A stretch of DNA of 64,000 nucleotides from an uncultured Verrucomicrobiae bacterium (GTDB lineage Bacteria > Verrucomicrobiota > Verrucomicrobiia > JADLBR01 > CALLMV01), in NCBI GenBank assembly GCA_938005615.1, contig CALLMV010000012.1, positions 1 through 64,000 on the forward strand, given 5' to 3'. The notes below the pieces were generated by a model. It was not told the origin of the DNA and did not search any database. It saw nothing but the letters and a program-made list of their open reading frames with translations. Position numbers and translations under genes: made by a program. Positions 8,724 to 18,073 of the stretch are shown piece by piece. How positions within the stretch are numbered: position 1 is the first letter of the stretch; each line of letters starts with the position of its first letter.

Positions 8724-9622
8724 GAGTTTATCCCGTATAATTTCAGACTCAGTTCAAGGATTTTTTGACAAAGCTCTTCAAAGCTAAGACCGGCAGCCGC
8801 GGCGGCGCGAGGAAATAGGCTGGTTTCCGTCATCCCCGGTATTGTGTTAAGCTCAAGCACCCACGGATGGCTGCTTTCATCAAGCATAATGTCTACACGG
8901 GAATAGACCTGAGCTCCCGTAGCTTTTTGGGCTAGCAGTGCAAGTCGACCGACTTCAGCGGCCAATGTGTCTGGCAAAGGTGCAGGGCAAAGATATTCTG
9001 TTGCGCCCTTGGTGTACTTGCTCTGATAATCATATATTCCGCTGCGGGGGCGGATTTCTATGGCAGGCAGTGCCGTATCTCCAAGCAATGAGACCGTGAG
9101 TTCCCTGCCAAAGATTCTTTTTTCCACAAGCAAGACAGGCTCGGTCTTTAGCGACTCTTGGATCTCTTCGCGTGCTTGCTCATGAGAATCTGTAAGCTTG
9201 ATGCCCACGCTGGATCCTTGTGCCGGAGGCTTAATGACGACAGGCCCATCTAAAGTAAAGTCACTCACTCGCTTGACAGTTTGCCAAGGGGGTGTGCGCA
9301 CACCTTCTCGCTCAAATGCCAGCTTGGAAAGAATTTTATCAAAGGAAACACGACTACCGTCCAGACGCGAACCGGTGTAAGGAATGCGTTTTTTATCCAG
9401 ATAGTGCTGTACGCCTCCATCTTCACCAAAGGTGCCGTGAAGTGCGATGAATACACACTGTGTGCCTTCAGGTATGGGGGGAGTGGGATCGTTAACCAAG
9501 ACCTTGGTGACTTTATGTCCGAGACGCGCAAGGGCAGAGGCCACTGCTTCGCCGGTGCGTATGGACACTTCCCGCTCGGCAGAAATACCTCCTAGATAGA
9601 CAGTGATGTTCATGGCTTTCAT
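8720..9622 (-). CDS. ddl: D-alanine--D-alanine ligase
   Basis: 300 residues, the usual Ddl length. The N-terminal GGISAEREVSIRTG motif, LHGTFGEDGGVQ, the ATP-grasp segment VVIKPPAQGSSVG and the C-terminal ELNTIPGMTETS with metal-binding Glu/Asn are all visible. The enzyme makes D-Ala-D-Ala in the cytoplasm for MurF. It starts with an ATGA overlap on the end of the murC-murB fusion gene and ends in an ATGA overlap with ftsQ, so translation is probably coupled. An in-frame ATG at 9613 is an alternative start and would remove only three residues. Confidence 0.96.
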   Translation of the reverse strand: MKAMNITVYLGGISAEREVSIRTGEAVASALARLGHKVTKVLVNDPTPPIPEGTQCVFIALHGTFGEDGGVQHYLDKKRIPYTGSRLDGSRVSFDKILSKLAFEREGVRTPPWQTVKRVSDFTLDGPVVIKPPAQGSSVGIKLTDSHEQAREEIQESLKTEPVLLVEKRIFGRELTVSLLGDTALPAIEIRPRSGIYDYQSKYTKGATEYLCPAPLPDTLAAEVGRLALLAQKATGAQVYSRVDIMLDESSHPWVLELNTIPGMTETSLFPRAAAAAGLSFEELCQKILELSLKLYGINS

Positions 9623-11883
9623 ATATCTTCGCCAATAATGATGACCTCGTTTTCGAGCTCTATGCCGTGAATCTCACGGATGGTGTTTTTCACCTTGTCC
9701 ATCAACCTCAACATATCTGAAGCTGTCGCGTGATTTTGGTTCACCAAGAAGTTGCCATGCACCACGCTCACTGCTGCTCCGCCTTCGCTAAGGCCTTTGA
9801 GGTTGGAGATGTCTATCAATTTGCCTGCGGGACCCCAGTTGGGATTTTTGAAGAAACATCCTGCACTTGGAGCACTTGGCTGGCTAGACCAGCGTTTGCG
9901 AGAATATTTGCGAAGTTTTTCTGTGATCTGTTCTCGCGAAGATGGCACTGCACGCAATGAGGCAGAAACTACTAGTGCATTTTGCAACTCGGGGACAAAA
10001 CGGTATTCAGGATTGAATTTTTCTCTAGGCCAATTGTGGAGATTTCCTTCTTTGTCGAGGAACTGCACAGACTCAATAACGTCGAAAATCCATGAGCCCA
10101 TCGCCCCCGCATTCATTCTTAGGGATCCTCCAAGACTTCCCGGGATGCCTTCCAGAAATTCCAGTCCACCGAGATTGTGTTGTGCGGCGCCGTGAACGAG
10201 TTCTTTGAGCCGGATAGCAGCACCAGCGTGGATGACTTCTCCCTCGATCTTCACATCGGAGAACTGCTCGCGTGGAAGATGCAGAACTACTCCGCGAATG
10301 CCGCCGTCCTTGACCAACAGGTTAGAGCCTCGCCCCAGATACATGATCGGAATGCTGTGTGAGCAAGTAAATTTGATGACATCCGCTGCAGCGTTCACGT
10401 CATAAGGCTCCACGAGAAATTCTGCTGGACCACCCAGACGTATTGTTGTGCGGCAAGACATGTCTGCCATCCGGGTCACACGACCGCGGTGTTTGAGAAG
10501 ATCAGTCAGTTGCTCAGCAATCTTATGATGGCTGGCAGTGTCTAGCGCAAAGCTATGAATATCGCCCGCACCCATGATTAGTATCTGATCGCCGGGTGCT
10601 GACATAGGCCAGAGGTTGTTGCGCAGAGAGCTGCGTGTGTGGCAGTAGGTGACGTTTGTACAACCGTTGTGCCGCACAATATCTGCAAAGTTTTCCCCGC
10701 TGAAATCAGGAGGACGTTCCTCGCCTGCAGAGTAGATGTTTGTGATGAAAACCGCGTGCGCTGGAGCTAGCGCAGGTCCGTAATCTGCGGCGAAAGTTCG
10801 CGAGCGTGAGTATCGGTGAGGCTGAAAGACTGCTATCGTACGCCCGACATGCCCTGCCATCGCCGCACGCAGGGTGACCTTTACCTCCGTTGGATGATGC
10901 GCATAGTCGCTAAAAATTTTTACTCCCAAAGCATCGCTAAGTAGTTGCATGCGCCGATCTACACCGCGAAACTCAGCCACGCTATTAGCGGCTATCGAGA
11001 GATCACACCCCAGAAGCTTTGCTGCACAGAGTACAGCCGAGGAGTTGAGCACTTGGTGCCGGCCAGGCACCGAAAGCACATAGTTGACTTGCTCCCCTGA
11101 TAGCCAACGCACACCTGCCTGCGGGCAGGCAGAGTCGTGGTTGCCAAGAGTAACGAGCACATCAGTTTTTCCAGGAATTGTGCCGTAGCTGATTGTTTTT
11201 TGTGTGAGCTTTTTGCGCTGCTCATCTGGCACATCGTCCGCGCTACAGATCACAGCCTGGCGCGAAGAGTTTGCCACACGTAAGAAAAATTCTGCCATCT
11301 CATCCGGCGATTTGAAGTAGTCCACATGCTCCCATTCCGTGTTGAGCAAAATGGTGATTTCGGGAGCAAAGCAGGCTGCAGTACCGTCACTCTCATCAGC
11401 TTCTACTACGGCCCACTCTCCGGTGCCCCAGGCTCCAGGCGCCGGCAAATCGCGCGCAGTGCCTCCCACGTAGTAAGCGGGGTGAAGCCCGCAGTCGCGG
11501 AGCACCTTGGCAAGCATCGCCGTGGTACTGGATTTGCCGTGAGAACCTGTCACAAGAATGACTTTCTTACTGGCGAGGAGGCGAGCGAGAAATTCCGCCC
11601 GGCGCACGACAGGGATTTGTCGTGCCAAGGCGCTCTGAATTTCTGGGTTGCCCACAGGCACTGCACTTGAAGTTACGACGACGCTGGCTTGGCTAATGTT
11701 TTCCGCATCGTGTCGCTGGTAAAATTTTAAACCGCGTTCGACAAGTATCTTCGTGCAGTCGCTCTCTTTCAGATCGCTGCCTGATACCCGCCAGCCTAGG
11801 TCAAGAAGGATATGTGCAAGCGGGCACATACCAGAACCACTGACCCCAATGATGTGTGCTGAATCTTGGGATGAGCTATTCAC
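9619..11883 (-). CDS. murC/murB: Fused UDP-MurNAc--L-Ala ligase / UDP-MurNAc dehydrogenase (MurC-MurB)
   Basis: 754 residues combining two enzymes. Residues ~1-460 are MurC: N-terminal dinucleotide-like motif GVSGSGMCPLA, ATP loop GSHGKSST (113-120), EADESDGT, and SDYAHHPTEV. MurC adds L-Ala to UDP-MurNAc. Residues ~468-754 are MurB, the FAD-dependent UDP-GlcNAc-enolpyruvate reductase: TTIRLGGPAEF, YLGRGSNLLVKDGG, GLEFLEGIPGSLGG and FFKNP. The proton-donor position, usually Ser in SAGS, is Cys676 in SAGCFFKNP, a variant seen in some MurB groups. The order is inverted relative to the pathway (MurB acts before MurC). It overlaps murG and ddl by four bases each. Function is well supported; whether the fusion channels substrate is unknown. 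Confidence 0.95.
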   Translation of the reverse strand: MNSSSQDSAHIIGVSGSGMCPLAHILLDLGWRVSGSDLKESDCTKILVERGLKFYQRHDAENISQASVVVTSSAVPVGNPEIQSALARQIPVVRRAEFLARLLASKKVILVTGSHGKSSTTAMLAKVLRDCGLHPAYYVGGTARDLPAPGAWGTGEWAVVEADESDGTAACFAPEITILLNTEWEHVDYFKSPDEMAEFFLRVANSSRQAVICSADDVPDEQRKKLTQKTISYGTIPGKTDVLVTLGNHDSACPQAGVRWLSGEQVNYVLSVPGRHQVLNSSAVLCAAKLLGCDLSIAANSVAEFRGVDRRMQLLSDALGVKIFSDYAHHPTEVKVTLRAAMAGHVGRTIAVFQPHRYSRSRTFAADYGPALAPAHAVFITNIYSAGEERPPDFSGENFADIVRHNGCTNVTYCHTRSSLRNNLWPMSAPGDQILIMGAGDIHSFALDTASHHKIAEQLTDLLKHRGRVTRMADMSCRTTIRLGGPAEFLVEPYDVNAAADVIKFTCSHSIPIMYLGRGSNLLVKDGGIRGVVLHLPREQFSDVKIEGEVIHAGAAIRLKELVHGAAQHNLGGLEFLEGIPGSLGGSLRMNAGAMGSWIFDVIESVQFLDKEGNLHNWPREKFNPEYRFVPELQNALVVSASLRAVPSSREQITEKLRKYSRKRWSSQPSAPSAGCFFKNPNWGPAGKLIDISNLKGLSEGGAAVSVVHGNFLVNQNHATASDMLRLMDKVKNTIREIHGIELENEVIIIGEDI

Positions 11884-12998
11884 GTTTGTCTCCCCTCAAT
11901 CAGTTTTTCGATGACATCGGCCATCAGGATTTCGGGTCTTGCTGGTTTTTGTTTTTTCTGTGAGGCGGAAGCTTCATCTGAAGCTAAGAGCTTGTTCAAG
12001 AGTTCCAACAATCGTTGTGGAGAGGCCTCTTTTTGTTCCAGTACTTCGATGTGCCCGGAGCGTTGGACAGCGAGTGCGTTGTGGAGCTGATGATTATCGG
12101 CAGCGGTGGGCAAAGGAATAAAAACAGCCTTCAATCCAAACTCCAAAACTTCTGCAATCACACCTGCACCTGAGCGAGCGATCACTACATCTGCTAAGCT
12201 GTATAGTTCATCCATCGCATTGTGATATTCAAAATGAATACGATGGATACCTGCGGAACGTATGGGATTCGATGCGTTAATCGGCTCAGCTTTTCCTGTG
12301 ATGTGGAGTATTTGAATGTTATCTCGTTGTTGAGCCAGGAAGGGGGCCAGTTCGAAAATCAGCCTGTTGATAAACTCCGAACCCTGGCTGCCACCGAGCA
12401 CAAGTAGCGTTTTTTTGCCAGGCTCGAGCTGGAATTTTTTTTGTAAACCCACCTTGTCATGCTTAATGGCAGATGCGTCGTAACGCGTCGGTATCCCCAC
12501 GATTCTGCCATTGCCCAAGGCGGGAAGATTTTTTTCGCACTGCGGGAAACCGAGGAACGTGCAGTTGACTCGATTGGCTAACAGCCGTGTGGCTTTACCC
12601 GGGATGACGTTTGACTCGTGAATCGCACAAGGAATACCAAGAAAACGGGCCGCAAAAAGCGGTGGCACACAGTTGAATCCCCCCATGCCCAAGACGAAGG
12701 AAACGTTGTTTCGTTGGAGAAATTTTCTGGCGCGTAGCGTTCCGAAAATCAGGTTCAATACCAATCGCACTGCACGAATGAGAGCTGGACCGGCTGAGCG
12801 GTTTGCAGGCAATATCATCTCGGCTTCAATTTGATTGTTTTTGAGAATTTTCTTATCCACTTCTTTGTCTGAAACGCTGAGCAGCACCCTGTAACCACGT
12901 GCTATGAGTTGCGCGCGCACAACGAGCCCCGGTATCAAGTGGCCGCCGGAGCCTCCACAGGCAATAAGTACACTATGCTGCCGTTGCTGAGATGACAT
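11880..12998 (-). CDS. murG: UDP-GlcNAc transferase MurG (lipid II synthase)
   Basis: 372 residues. The N-terminal G-loop IACGGSGGHLIPG, the second glycine motif LVLGGSQGSEFIN, and the UDP-binding region VIARSGAGVIAEVLEFG with the conserved Glu are all present. MurG transfers GlcNAc from UDP-GlcNAc to lipid I on the inner face of the cytoplasmic membrane. The ATG at 12998 lies inside the last codons of ftsW (26-base overlap) and the gene ends in a four-base overlap with murC-murB, which supports coupled translation. The C-terminus has a small Lys/Ala-rich stretch before the last helix. Confidence 0.95.
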   Translation of the reverse strand: MSSQQRQHSVLIACGGSGGHLIPGLVVRAQLIARGYRVLLSVSDKEVDKKILKNNQIEAEMILPANRSAGPALIRAVRLVLNLIFGTLRARKFLQRNNVSFVLGMGGFNCVPPLFAARFLGIPCAIHESNVIPGKATRLLANRVNCTFLGFPQCEKNLPALGNGRIVGIPTRYDASAIKHDKVGLQKKFQLEPGKKTLLVLGGSQGSEFINRLIFELAPFLAQQRDNIQILHITGKAEPINASNPIRSAGIHRIHFEYHNAMDELYSLADVVIARSGAGVIAEVLEFGLKAVFIPLPTAADNHQLHNALAVQRSGHIEVLEQKEASPQRLLELLNKLLASDEASASQKKQKPARPEILMADVIEKLIEGRQT

Positions 12999-14142
12999 TT
13001 TGCTCCTGCTCCTGTGTTTTTTGTGGATACATTCGACGAATGGCTGGGCGGCTTCGCGATACGCTTATTAGCAACCCCACCATCGTCAGCGCCACAACCA
13101 GATTTGAGCCTCCGTAACTGATAAACGGCAAGGGAAGGCCCTTGTTCGGCAGTATCGATGTGACAACACCAATGTTGATGAACGCCTGCAGGCAGAGACT
13201 TGTTACCACACCGGTTGCAATAAGTGCGTGAGCATTAGTGTGTGCTTGGGTGGCTATGATGGTACCACAAATCGCAACCAATGTGAAACAACCCACGATA
13301 ATCAAAGTAAACCGCAAACCAAGCTCCTCGCCCACGATGGCAAAGATGAAATCCGTATGGGCTTCCGGAAGGTAAAACATTTTTTGAAGGCTTCTTTCCA
13401 AACCGAGTCCGTCTATACCTCCAGATCCTAACGCGATCAGGGACTGGCGCTGTTGATAGCCCGCACCTAGAGCGGCCTGTTTCTCTTGCCCCTCAATGTG
13501 TGAGGTCAATCGGCGACTACGCACAGGATCATTGAGTATGAGGACAATCAAGCCAACCAATGCAAGTGCACATAATCCCGCAATGTATCTTTTGCGTGAA
13601 CCTGCTACGAACATTACAGTCACTACCGTGCCTATTAAAAGCAAAGAGGTGCCGACGTCTTTCTGAAACAAGACCAATGCGATCGCAGAAAAACTGACAG
13701 CAGCAGGTAGAAAAAAACCGACAAAGAAGCTCCGCGTTTTTGGTAGGAATTTTTGGTACCACCAAGCCAAAAAGAGAATCAAAGCTAGTTTTGCCAGTTC
13801 ACTTGGCTGGAAGGTGAATCCCCCGATTTCAATCCAGCGTCTGGCACCTTTAATCATTTTACCCACTCCCTCCACGTAACACAAAGAAAGGAAAATCACT
13901 GTGACTATGAGCAAGGGAATGGTCATCCGCATCACCCAAGTTAGTGGGGTGAATGCGGCAACGATAAACGCCAGGATACCAATGGCCAGCCACACTGCCT
14001 GCGTCTTGACAATCGGCGAAAAACCCGTGCCTTCGCCATCAGCAAATGTCCCGCTTACTGCGCTAGACAACATCACGAAACCCAGCGCACAGAGCGTCAG
14101 CACACTGAAGAAAACAATCTGGGCAGGGTATCTTGTGAGCAT
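12973..14142 (-). CDS. ftsW: Septal peptidoglycan polymerase FtsW (SEDS family)
   Basis: 389 residues with about ten hydrophobic membrane segments. SEDS signatures include SELAKLALILFLAWW, LPEAHTDFIFAIVGEELG (extracellular loop 4, containing the catalytic Asp region) and PFISYGGSNL near the C-terminus. It polymerises lipid II glycan strands together with FtsI at the division site. I chose the ATG at 14142, which follows the TGA of the upstream LysM gene by one base; a TTG at 14157 would add five residues but overlap that gene. FtsW versus RodA is decided by the dcw context. Confidence 0.93.
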   Translation of the reverse strand: MLTRYPAQIVFFSVLTLCALGFVMLSSAVSGTFADGEGTGFSPIVKTQAVWLAIGILAFIVAAFTPLTWVMRMTIPLLIVTVIFLSLCYVEGVGKMIKGARRWIEIGGFTFQPSELAKLALILFLAWWYQKFLPKTRSFFVGFFLPAAVSFSAIALVLFQKDVGTSLLLIGTVVTVMFVAGSRKRYIAGLCALALVGLIVLILNDPVRSRRLTSHIEGQEKQAALGAGYQQRQSLIALGSGGIDGLGLERSLQKMFYLPEAHTDFIFAIVGEELGLRFTLIIVGCFTLVAICGTIIATQAHTNAHALIATGVVTSLCLQAFINIGVVTSILPNKGLPLPFISYGGSNLVVALTMVGLLISVSRSRPAIRRMYPQKTQEQEQNVISATAA

Positions 14143-14143
14143 G

Positions 14144-15763
14144 TCAATTCCTGGCAACTTCTGTAATCGGACGTGCGGGTATCAGTAGTTGCTGACCGAC
14201 TCGAAGAATATCGCCTTCGCTCAATGCGTTAGCCCGGCTCAGGGAATCCACAGAGATGCCGTAGCGCAACGCAATTTTGAAAAGTGTATCCCCTGCTTCC
14301 ACGATATATACTTCAGCGGGTGTTTGATTCCCCGTGCCGCTGCCCCGTGCCGGAGGCGGGGGCGGGGCAGGCGCTGTGTTAGCAGTGGACTGACCAGGGA
14401 TGATAAGCTTTTGACCGACTCGGATGTTGGGACTTTCCAAGTTGTTTGCCGCAATCAAATCTTCCAGTTTCACACCGTGTGCTCGCGCTATGGATGAGAG
14501 GGTGTCACCGGCCTTAACAACGTAGACTTTGTGGCCGGGATTTTTACCGCTTGCTACACTGGGTGTATTTGCGGGTTTGTGGATGGCAATTTCCTGGCCA
14601 ATCGTTATGAAGTCACCAGTGAGGTTATTGTCGGATTTGATCTGCTCCACTGTGGTGCCGTGAGATCTTGCAATTGATGAAAGAGTCTCGCCAGGAGCCA
14701 CTTTGTGGGTGAGGATTTTTGGGGCATTTGTGCTACCGACTACTGCTGCTGCTGGCGTTGTTGGGGAGTTCGCAGACGTTGCAGCTGAAGTCTGTGTGCG
14801 GTCGATTTGTGTCGCAGTCTCAATTTTTTCGTTGTTGGAAGTGATCTTAATTTTTTGTCCGATGGTAATCCGGTCATTGGACAGCTCGTTCAATCTTCGC
14901 AAGTGCTCGATTGAGACCTGATAGCGGCGTGCAATGGAGTAAAGAGTATCACCTCGTGCTACTGTATGCACCACCGGCACGGATGCTGTGTCCTTCACTG
15001 TAGTTGTTGCCACTGTCGCTTGGGGAGGTGTTTGAATCACTCTTGCAGATTGTGCCTTTGCTGGAGTGGGGGGTGCTGCCGAAACGGTGGTGGACTCAGA
15101 CCGTGAGACAGCTGGCGCTGCGGATGTAGTGGCAACTTGGGAAGCCTGTGCTCCCGTTCGGATGGTCAGTCGCTCACCAACAACTATTCGCTCATTTCTT
15201 TTGTTGTTGTCCATAAGGATCTGTGCGGGAGTTGTGCCATAGCGGCGAGCGATTACGGAGAGAGTGTCACCTGGACGAACAATGTATATTGTTTCTTCTG
15301 CGTCTTGATTCGACACTACAGCTGGCTCTGATTCTGCGGGGCTAGTAGGCAGCGTGGCGAGAAGCTCTGGAGCAGGTGTGGTTTGTTCTTCACTAGCAGA
15401 GAGCATTTCGGCTTCTCTTCGTGCGGCAGCTTCCGGAGTAGTATGTAATTCCATCGGCAGCGAAGGCTTTTCTGAAGTAAAGAATGGCCCATCGAGCGGT
15501 ACTTTCTCAGAGGGAGATTTTTGTGCAGTAATTTCGGAGGTCTTTATGGCACCTTCTTGAACGGTAGTTTCATGTGAGATTTCGGCTGATTTTGAGGTTT
15601 TTTGACCAGCACCTAACAGGTGAAAGCCAATTGCACCTGCAATCACAATGATGTGCAAAGCCAGAACGAAGAGGAATATCTTCGACGAGGAGCGTGATGA
15701 GTTTTCGATGGTTTCTTCCGCGATGTTTTCTATTAGTTCGTTGTTTTCTTGATTTTCTTGCAT
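14144..15763 (-). CDS. Membrane-anchored protein with five LysM domains
   Basis: 539 residues. A short acidic/Asn-rich cytoplasmic head (1-28) is followed by one transmembrane segment (29-50), a Ser/Thr/Ala/Glu-rich spacer, and five LysM repeats at about 158-201, 264-307, 350-394, 412-455 and 484-528. Each has the motif GDTL or GETL, then IARRYG-like and IxxGQxLxI. Low-complexity Thr/Ala/Pro linkers separate them. LysM binds GlcNAc-X-GlcNAc in peptidoglycan, so a periplasmic wall-binding role is expected; no catalytic domain is present. The gene has a strong ribosome site (AAGGAGG, five bases before the ATG at 15763), overlaps murD by 31 bases and abuts ftsW, so it is embedded in the dcw operon. 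A role in division or septal wall recognition is inferred from position only. Confidence 0.9.
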   Translation of the reverse strand: MQENQENNELIENIAEETIENSSRSSSKIFLFVLALHIIVIAGAIGFHLLGAGQKTSKSAEISHETTVQEGAIKTSEITAQKSPSEKVPLDGPFFTSEKPSLPMELHTTPEAAARREAEMLSASEEQTTPAPELLATLPTSPAESEPAVVSNQDAEETIYIVRPGDTLSVIARRYGTTPAQILMDNNKRNERIVVGERLTIRTGAQASQVATTSAAPAVSRSESTTVSAAPPTPAKAQSARVIQTPPQATVATTTVKDTASVPVVHTVARGDTLYSIARRYQVSIEHLRRLNELSNDRITIGQKIKITSNNEKIETATQIDRTQTSAATSANSPTTPAAAVVGSTNAPKILTHKVAPGETLSSIARSHGTTVEQIKSDNNLTGDFITIGQEIAIHKPANTPSVASGKNPGHKVYVVKAGDTLSSIARAHGVKLEDLIAANNLESPNIRVGQKLIIPGQSTANTAPAPPPPPARGSGTGNQTPAEVYIVEAGDTLFKIALRYGISVDSLSRANALSEGDILRVGQQLLIPARPITEVARN

Positions 15764-16971
15764 ATTGCCTCCTTGAACAGGTTACCCCGTTGCTTGTAGT
15801 CAGTGAATTGGTCGAGGCTGGCACAAGCAGGAGAGAGGAGTACGACGTCCCCCCTCTCTGCTTGCTGGACAGCCAACTCTGCGGCCTTTGAAATATTATC
15901 TGCCATGGTATGAGGTGTGTGCCACCAAACTTCTGCCAGTTTTTGACGCGCCTCCCCTATTAGGATGAGATGTTTAACCTTCTTGTGGATGAGCGGGCCA
16001 ATTCGGGCAAAGTCCATTGCTTTGTCACGCCCCCCTGCGATCAGTATTACCGGACGCTTGATCTCCTCAAGAGCATGTTCGAGAGCATGAACGTTGGTGG
16101 ATTTGGAGTCGTTGATATAAGTCACACCGTTGTGTTCGAGGAAAACTTCACGGCGGTGATCAGACTCGGAAAATTTTTTAAGTGCACGATGCGCGATCGA
16201 ATCGGGGACGCCACACAACAGACCAATAGTTAAAGAGAATTTTTCATTCGTTCTACGAATACTTTCGGGATCTTCATCCACGAGGACAGGATCCCTGAAT
16301 GGGCAGTTGTTTTTCAGAGAGGATCCTATCACTAGTGTGTCTCCTGGAAGATGGTTTTTGTAAATGCTCCATTTCGTGAGTGCGTAATCGCGAAGAGAGT
16401 CGTACCGATCGAGATGGTCGTCAGATATATTCAGAACAGCCGCAACTCTCGGTCGAAACGCAGGGCAATGCTCCAGTTGAAATGAGCTAACCTCACACAC
16501 CCACCAATCGCTTCTGCGCCGCAAACGGGCTACCTCACAAACCGGCTCTCCAATGTTCCCGACTGAATGTGCAGACCAGCCCCCTTCGCGCAGGATCGCT
16601 GTCACCATTTCTGTGACGGTTGTCTTGCCGTTGGTACCAGTAATGGCGACTACTGGACCTGCTAGCGCTGCAGCTCCAAGTTGAAACTCAGAAACTACAG
16701 GGGTGCCGGAGAGCTTAATGGCAACAATCTCGGGGCGTCGAGGATCCAAGCCCGGGCTGATGACAACCAAGTCGTGGATGCCTTTGCGCCAGGCGGGCCA
16801 AGGCTCTGGTGTGATTTGCGGATGAACATCTTGTAGAGTCGCCTGAGGGATCTCTTCTACTGCACTCCAGCGGTCATCTGTTATGGTCACCAGGTAATGA
16901 TTTTCAGCCAAGAGTCGAGCGGCTGCCATTCCGCTTTTCCCAGATCCAAGAATGAGTGCATGCTTTTTCAT
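15733..16971 (-). CDS. murD: UDP-MurNAc-L-Ala--D-Glu ligase MurD
   Basis: 412 residues from the ATG at 16971. N-terminal LILGSGKSGMAAARLL, ATP loop GTNGKTTVTEMV, NISDDHLDRYDS, and the C-terminal domain with AGGRDKAMDFA and LLSPACASLDQF are all MurD features. It adds D-Glu to UDP-MurNAc-L-Ala. The frame is open 87 bases further upstream, but the ATG at 16971 overlaps the mraY stop as TGATG and puts the Rossmann motif at the N-terminus, so this start is preferred. The 3' end overlaps the LysM gene by 31 bases. Confidence 0.95.
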   Translation of the reverse strand: MKKHALILGSGKSGMAAARLLAENHYLVTITDDRWSAVEEIPQATLQDVHPQITPEPWPAWRKGIHDLVVISPGLDPRRPEIVAIKLSGTPVVSEFQLGAAALAGPVVAITGTNGKTTVTEMVTAILREGGWSAHSVGNIGEPVCEVARLRRRSDWWVCEVSSFQLEHCPAFRPRVAAVLNISDDHLDRYDSLRDYALTKWSIYKNHLPGDTLVIGSSLKNNCPFRDPVLVDEDPESIRRTNEKFSLTIGLLCGVPDSIAHRALKKFSESDHRREVFLEHNGVTYINDSKSTNVHALEHALEEIKRPVILIAGGRDKAMDFARIGPLIHKKVKHLILIGEARQKLAEVWWHTPHTMADNISKAAELAVQQAERGDVVLLSPACASLDQFTDYKQRGNLFKEAICKKIKKTTN

Positions 16972-18071
16972 CACCTGATTTTCAAAGTCACCAAAGCCAT
17001 CAGCGCAAAGGCCAGCCCAATAATCCAAAAGCGCACGACAACTTGCGTCTCCTTCCACCCACCAAGTTCAAAATGATGGTGGATGGGCGACATACGAAAA
17101 ACTCTTTTACCTGTGAGTTTGTAGCCAGCTACCTGAATGATGACTGACAATGCCTCCATGACGAACACGCCTCCGAGCACGACTAGCAGCAATTGTTGGT
17201 TTATAATGATCGCTATGGCAGCAAATGTTGCACCTAGGGAAAGAGAACCAGTATCACCCATAAAGACTCTAGCTGGGTGAGCGTTAAACCAAAGGAAACC
17301 CAAGCAGGAGCCAGCAAGAGTAAAGGAAAAAACCGCTACCTCCGCTGCGCCTCGCACAAAAGGAATCTGCAGATAGCTGGAGATGTGTGCCTGGCCATGT
17401 GCGTAGCAGAAAGCCCCCAGAACTGCGGCCACAATCACAGAGAGACCCGCGGCTAGACCGTCCAGTCCGTCAGTGAGATTCACGGCGTTGGATGTGCCGA
17501 TAATAACGAGAACACCAAGTATCACCATCAACACTGCCACTTCCCGAAGCACTGGATCCTTGAGTGAAGGAATATAGAGCGAAGCTGCCATATTTTTTGT
17601 ATCGGGGTGAAGCAAAAGGGCGGAGACAACTGCTGTAGCTATGAGGAGTTGAAAAAGCAGCTTACCACGTGCAGTGGCTCCTTTGCTTTTTTTTCGTTTA
17701 ACTTTTAGGTAATCATCCCAGAAGCCGAGTAAACCAGTGCTTACCATGGTGAAAATCACAATCCACGTCAGATGCAAATCTAAACGAACCCACAGAAGGG
17801 TTGAAGCAAGACAAGAAGAAATAATCATCAGCCCTCCCATCGTCGGCGTGCCACTTTTTGAAATGTGAAGATCCGCAAGCTTGTGTACTTCTTCCTTCTC
17901 ACGCAGGGGTTGGCCGATTTTTAGAATTGTCAGTTTGCGGATGAGCCATGGGCCAATCCAAAGGCTTACCAGGAATGCGGTGAATGCCGCACAAATCGCG
18001 CGAAATGTGATGCTGTCAAACAATCGTAAAGGACCGAAGAAGTTTTGGTAATCTGCTAGGCGTTCAAGCAT
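16971..18071 (-). CDS. mraY: Phospho-MurNAc-pentapeptide translocase MraY
   Basis: 366 residues, ten predicted hydrophobic segments. Diagnostic motifs are FWDDYLKVKRKKSKG, NAVNLTDGLDGLAAG (catalytic Asp pair), FMGDTGSLSLGA and the HHHFELGGWKE histidine motif near the C-terminus. MraY transfers phospho-MurNAc-pentapeptide to undecaprenyl phosphate, forming lipid I in the cytoplasmic membrane. It lies two bases after murF and overlaps murD by one base. The N-terminus is a little longer than in E. coli but keeps the first membrane segment. Confidence 0.97.
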   Translation of the reverse strand: MLERLADYQNFFGPLRLFDSITFRAICAAFTAFLVSLWIGPWLIRKLTILKIGQPLREKEEVHKLADLHISKSGTPTMGGLMIISSCLASTLLWVRLDLHLTWIVIFTMVSTGLLGFWDDYLKVKRKKSKGATARGKLLFQLLIATAVVSALLLHPDTKNMAASLYIPSLKDPVLREVAVLMVILGVLVIIGTSNAVNLTDGLDGLAAGLSVIVAAVLGAFCYAHGQAHISSYLQIPFVRGAAEVAVFSFTLAGSCLGFLWFNAHPARVFMGDTGSLSLGATFAAIAIIINQQLLLVVLGGVFVMEALSVIIQVAGYKLTGKRVFRMSPIHHHFELGGWKETQVVVRFWIIGLAFALMALVTLKIR

Positions 18072-18073
18072 GG

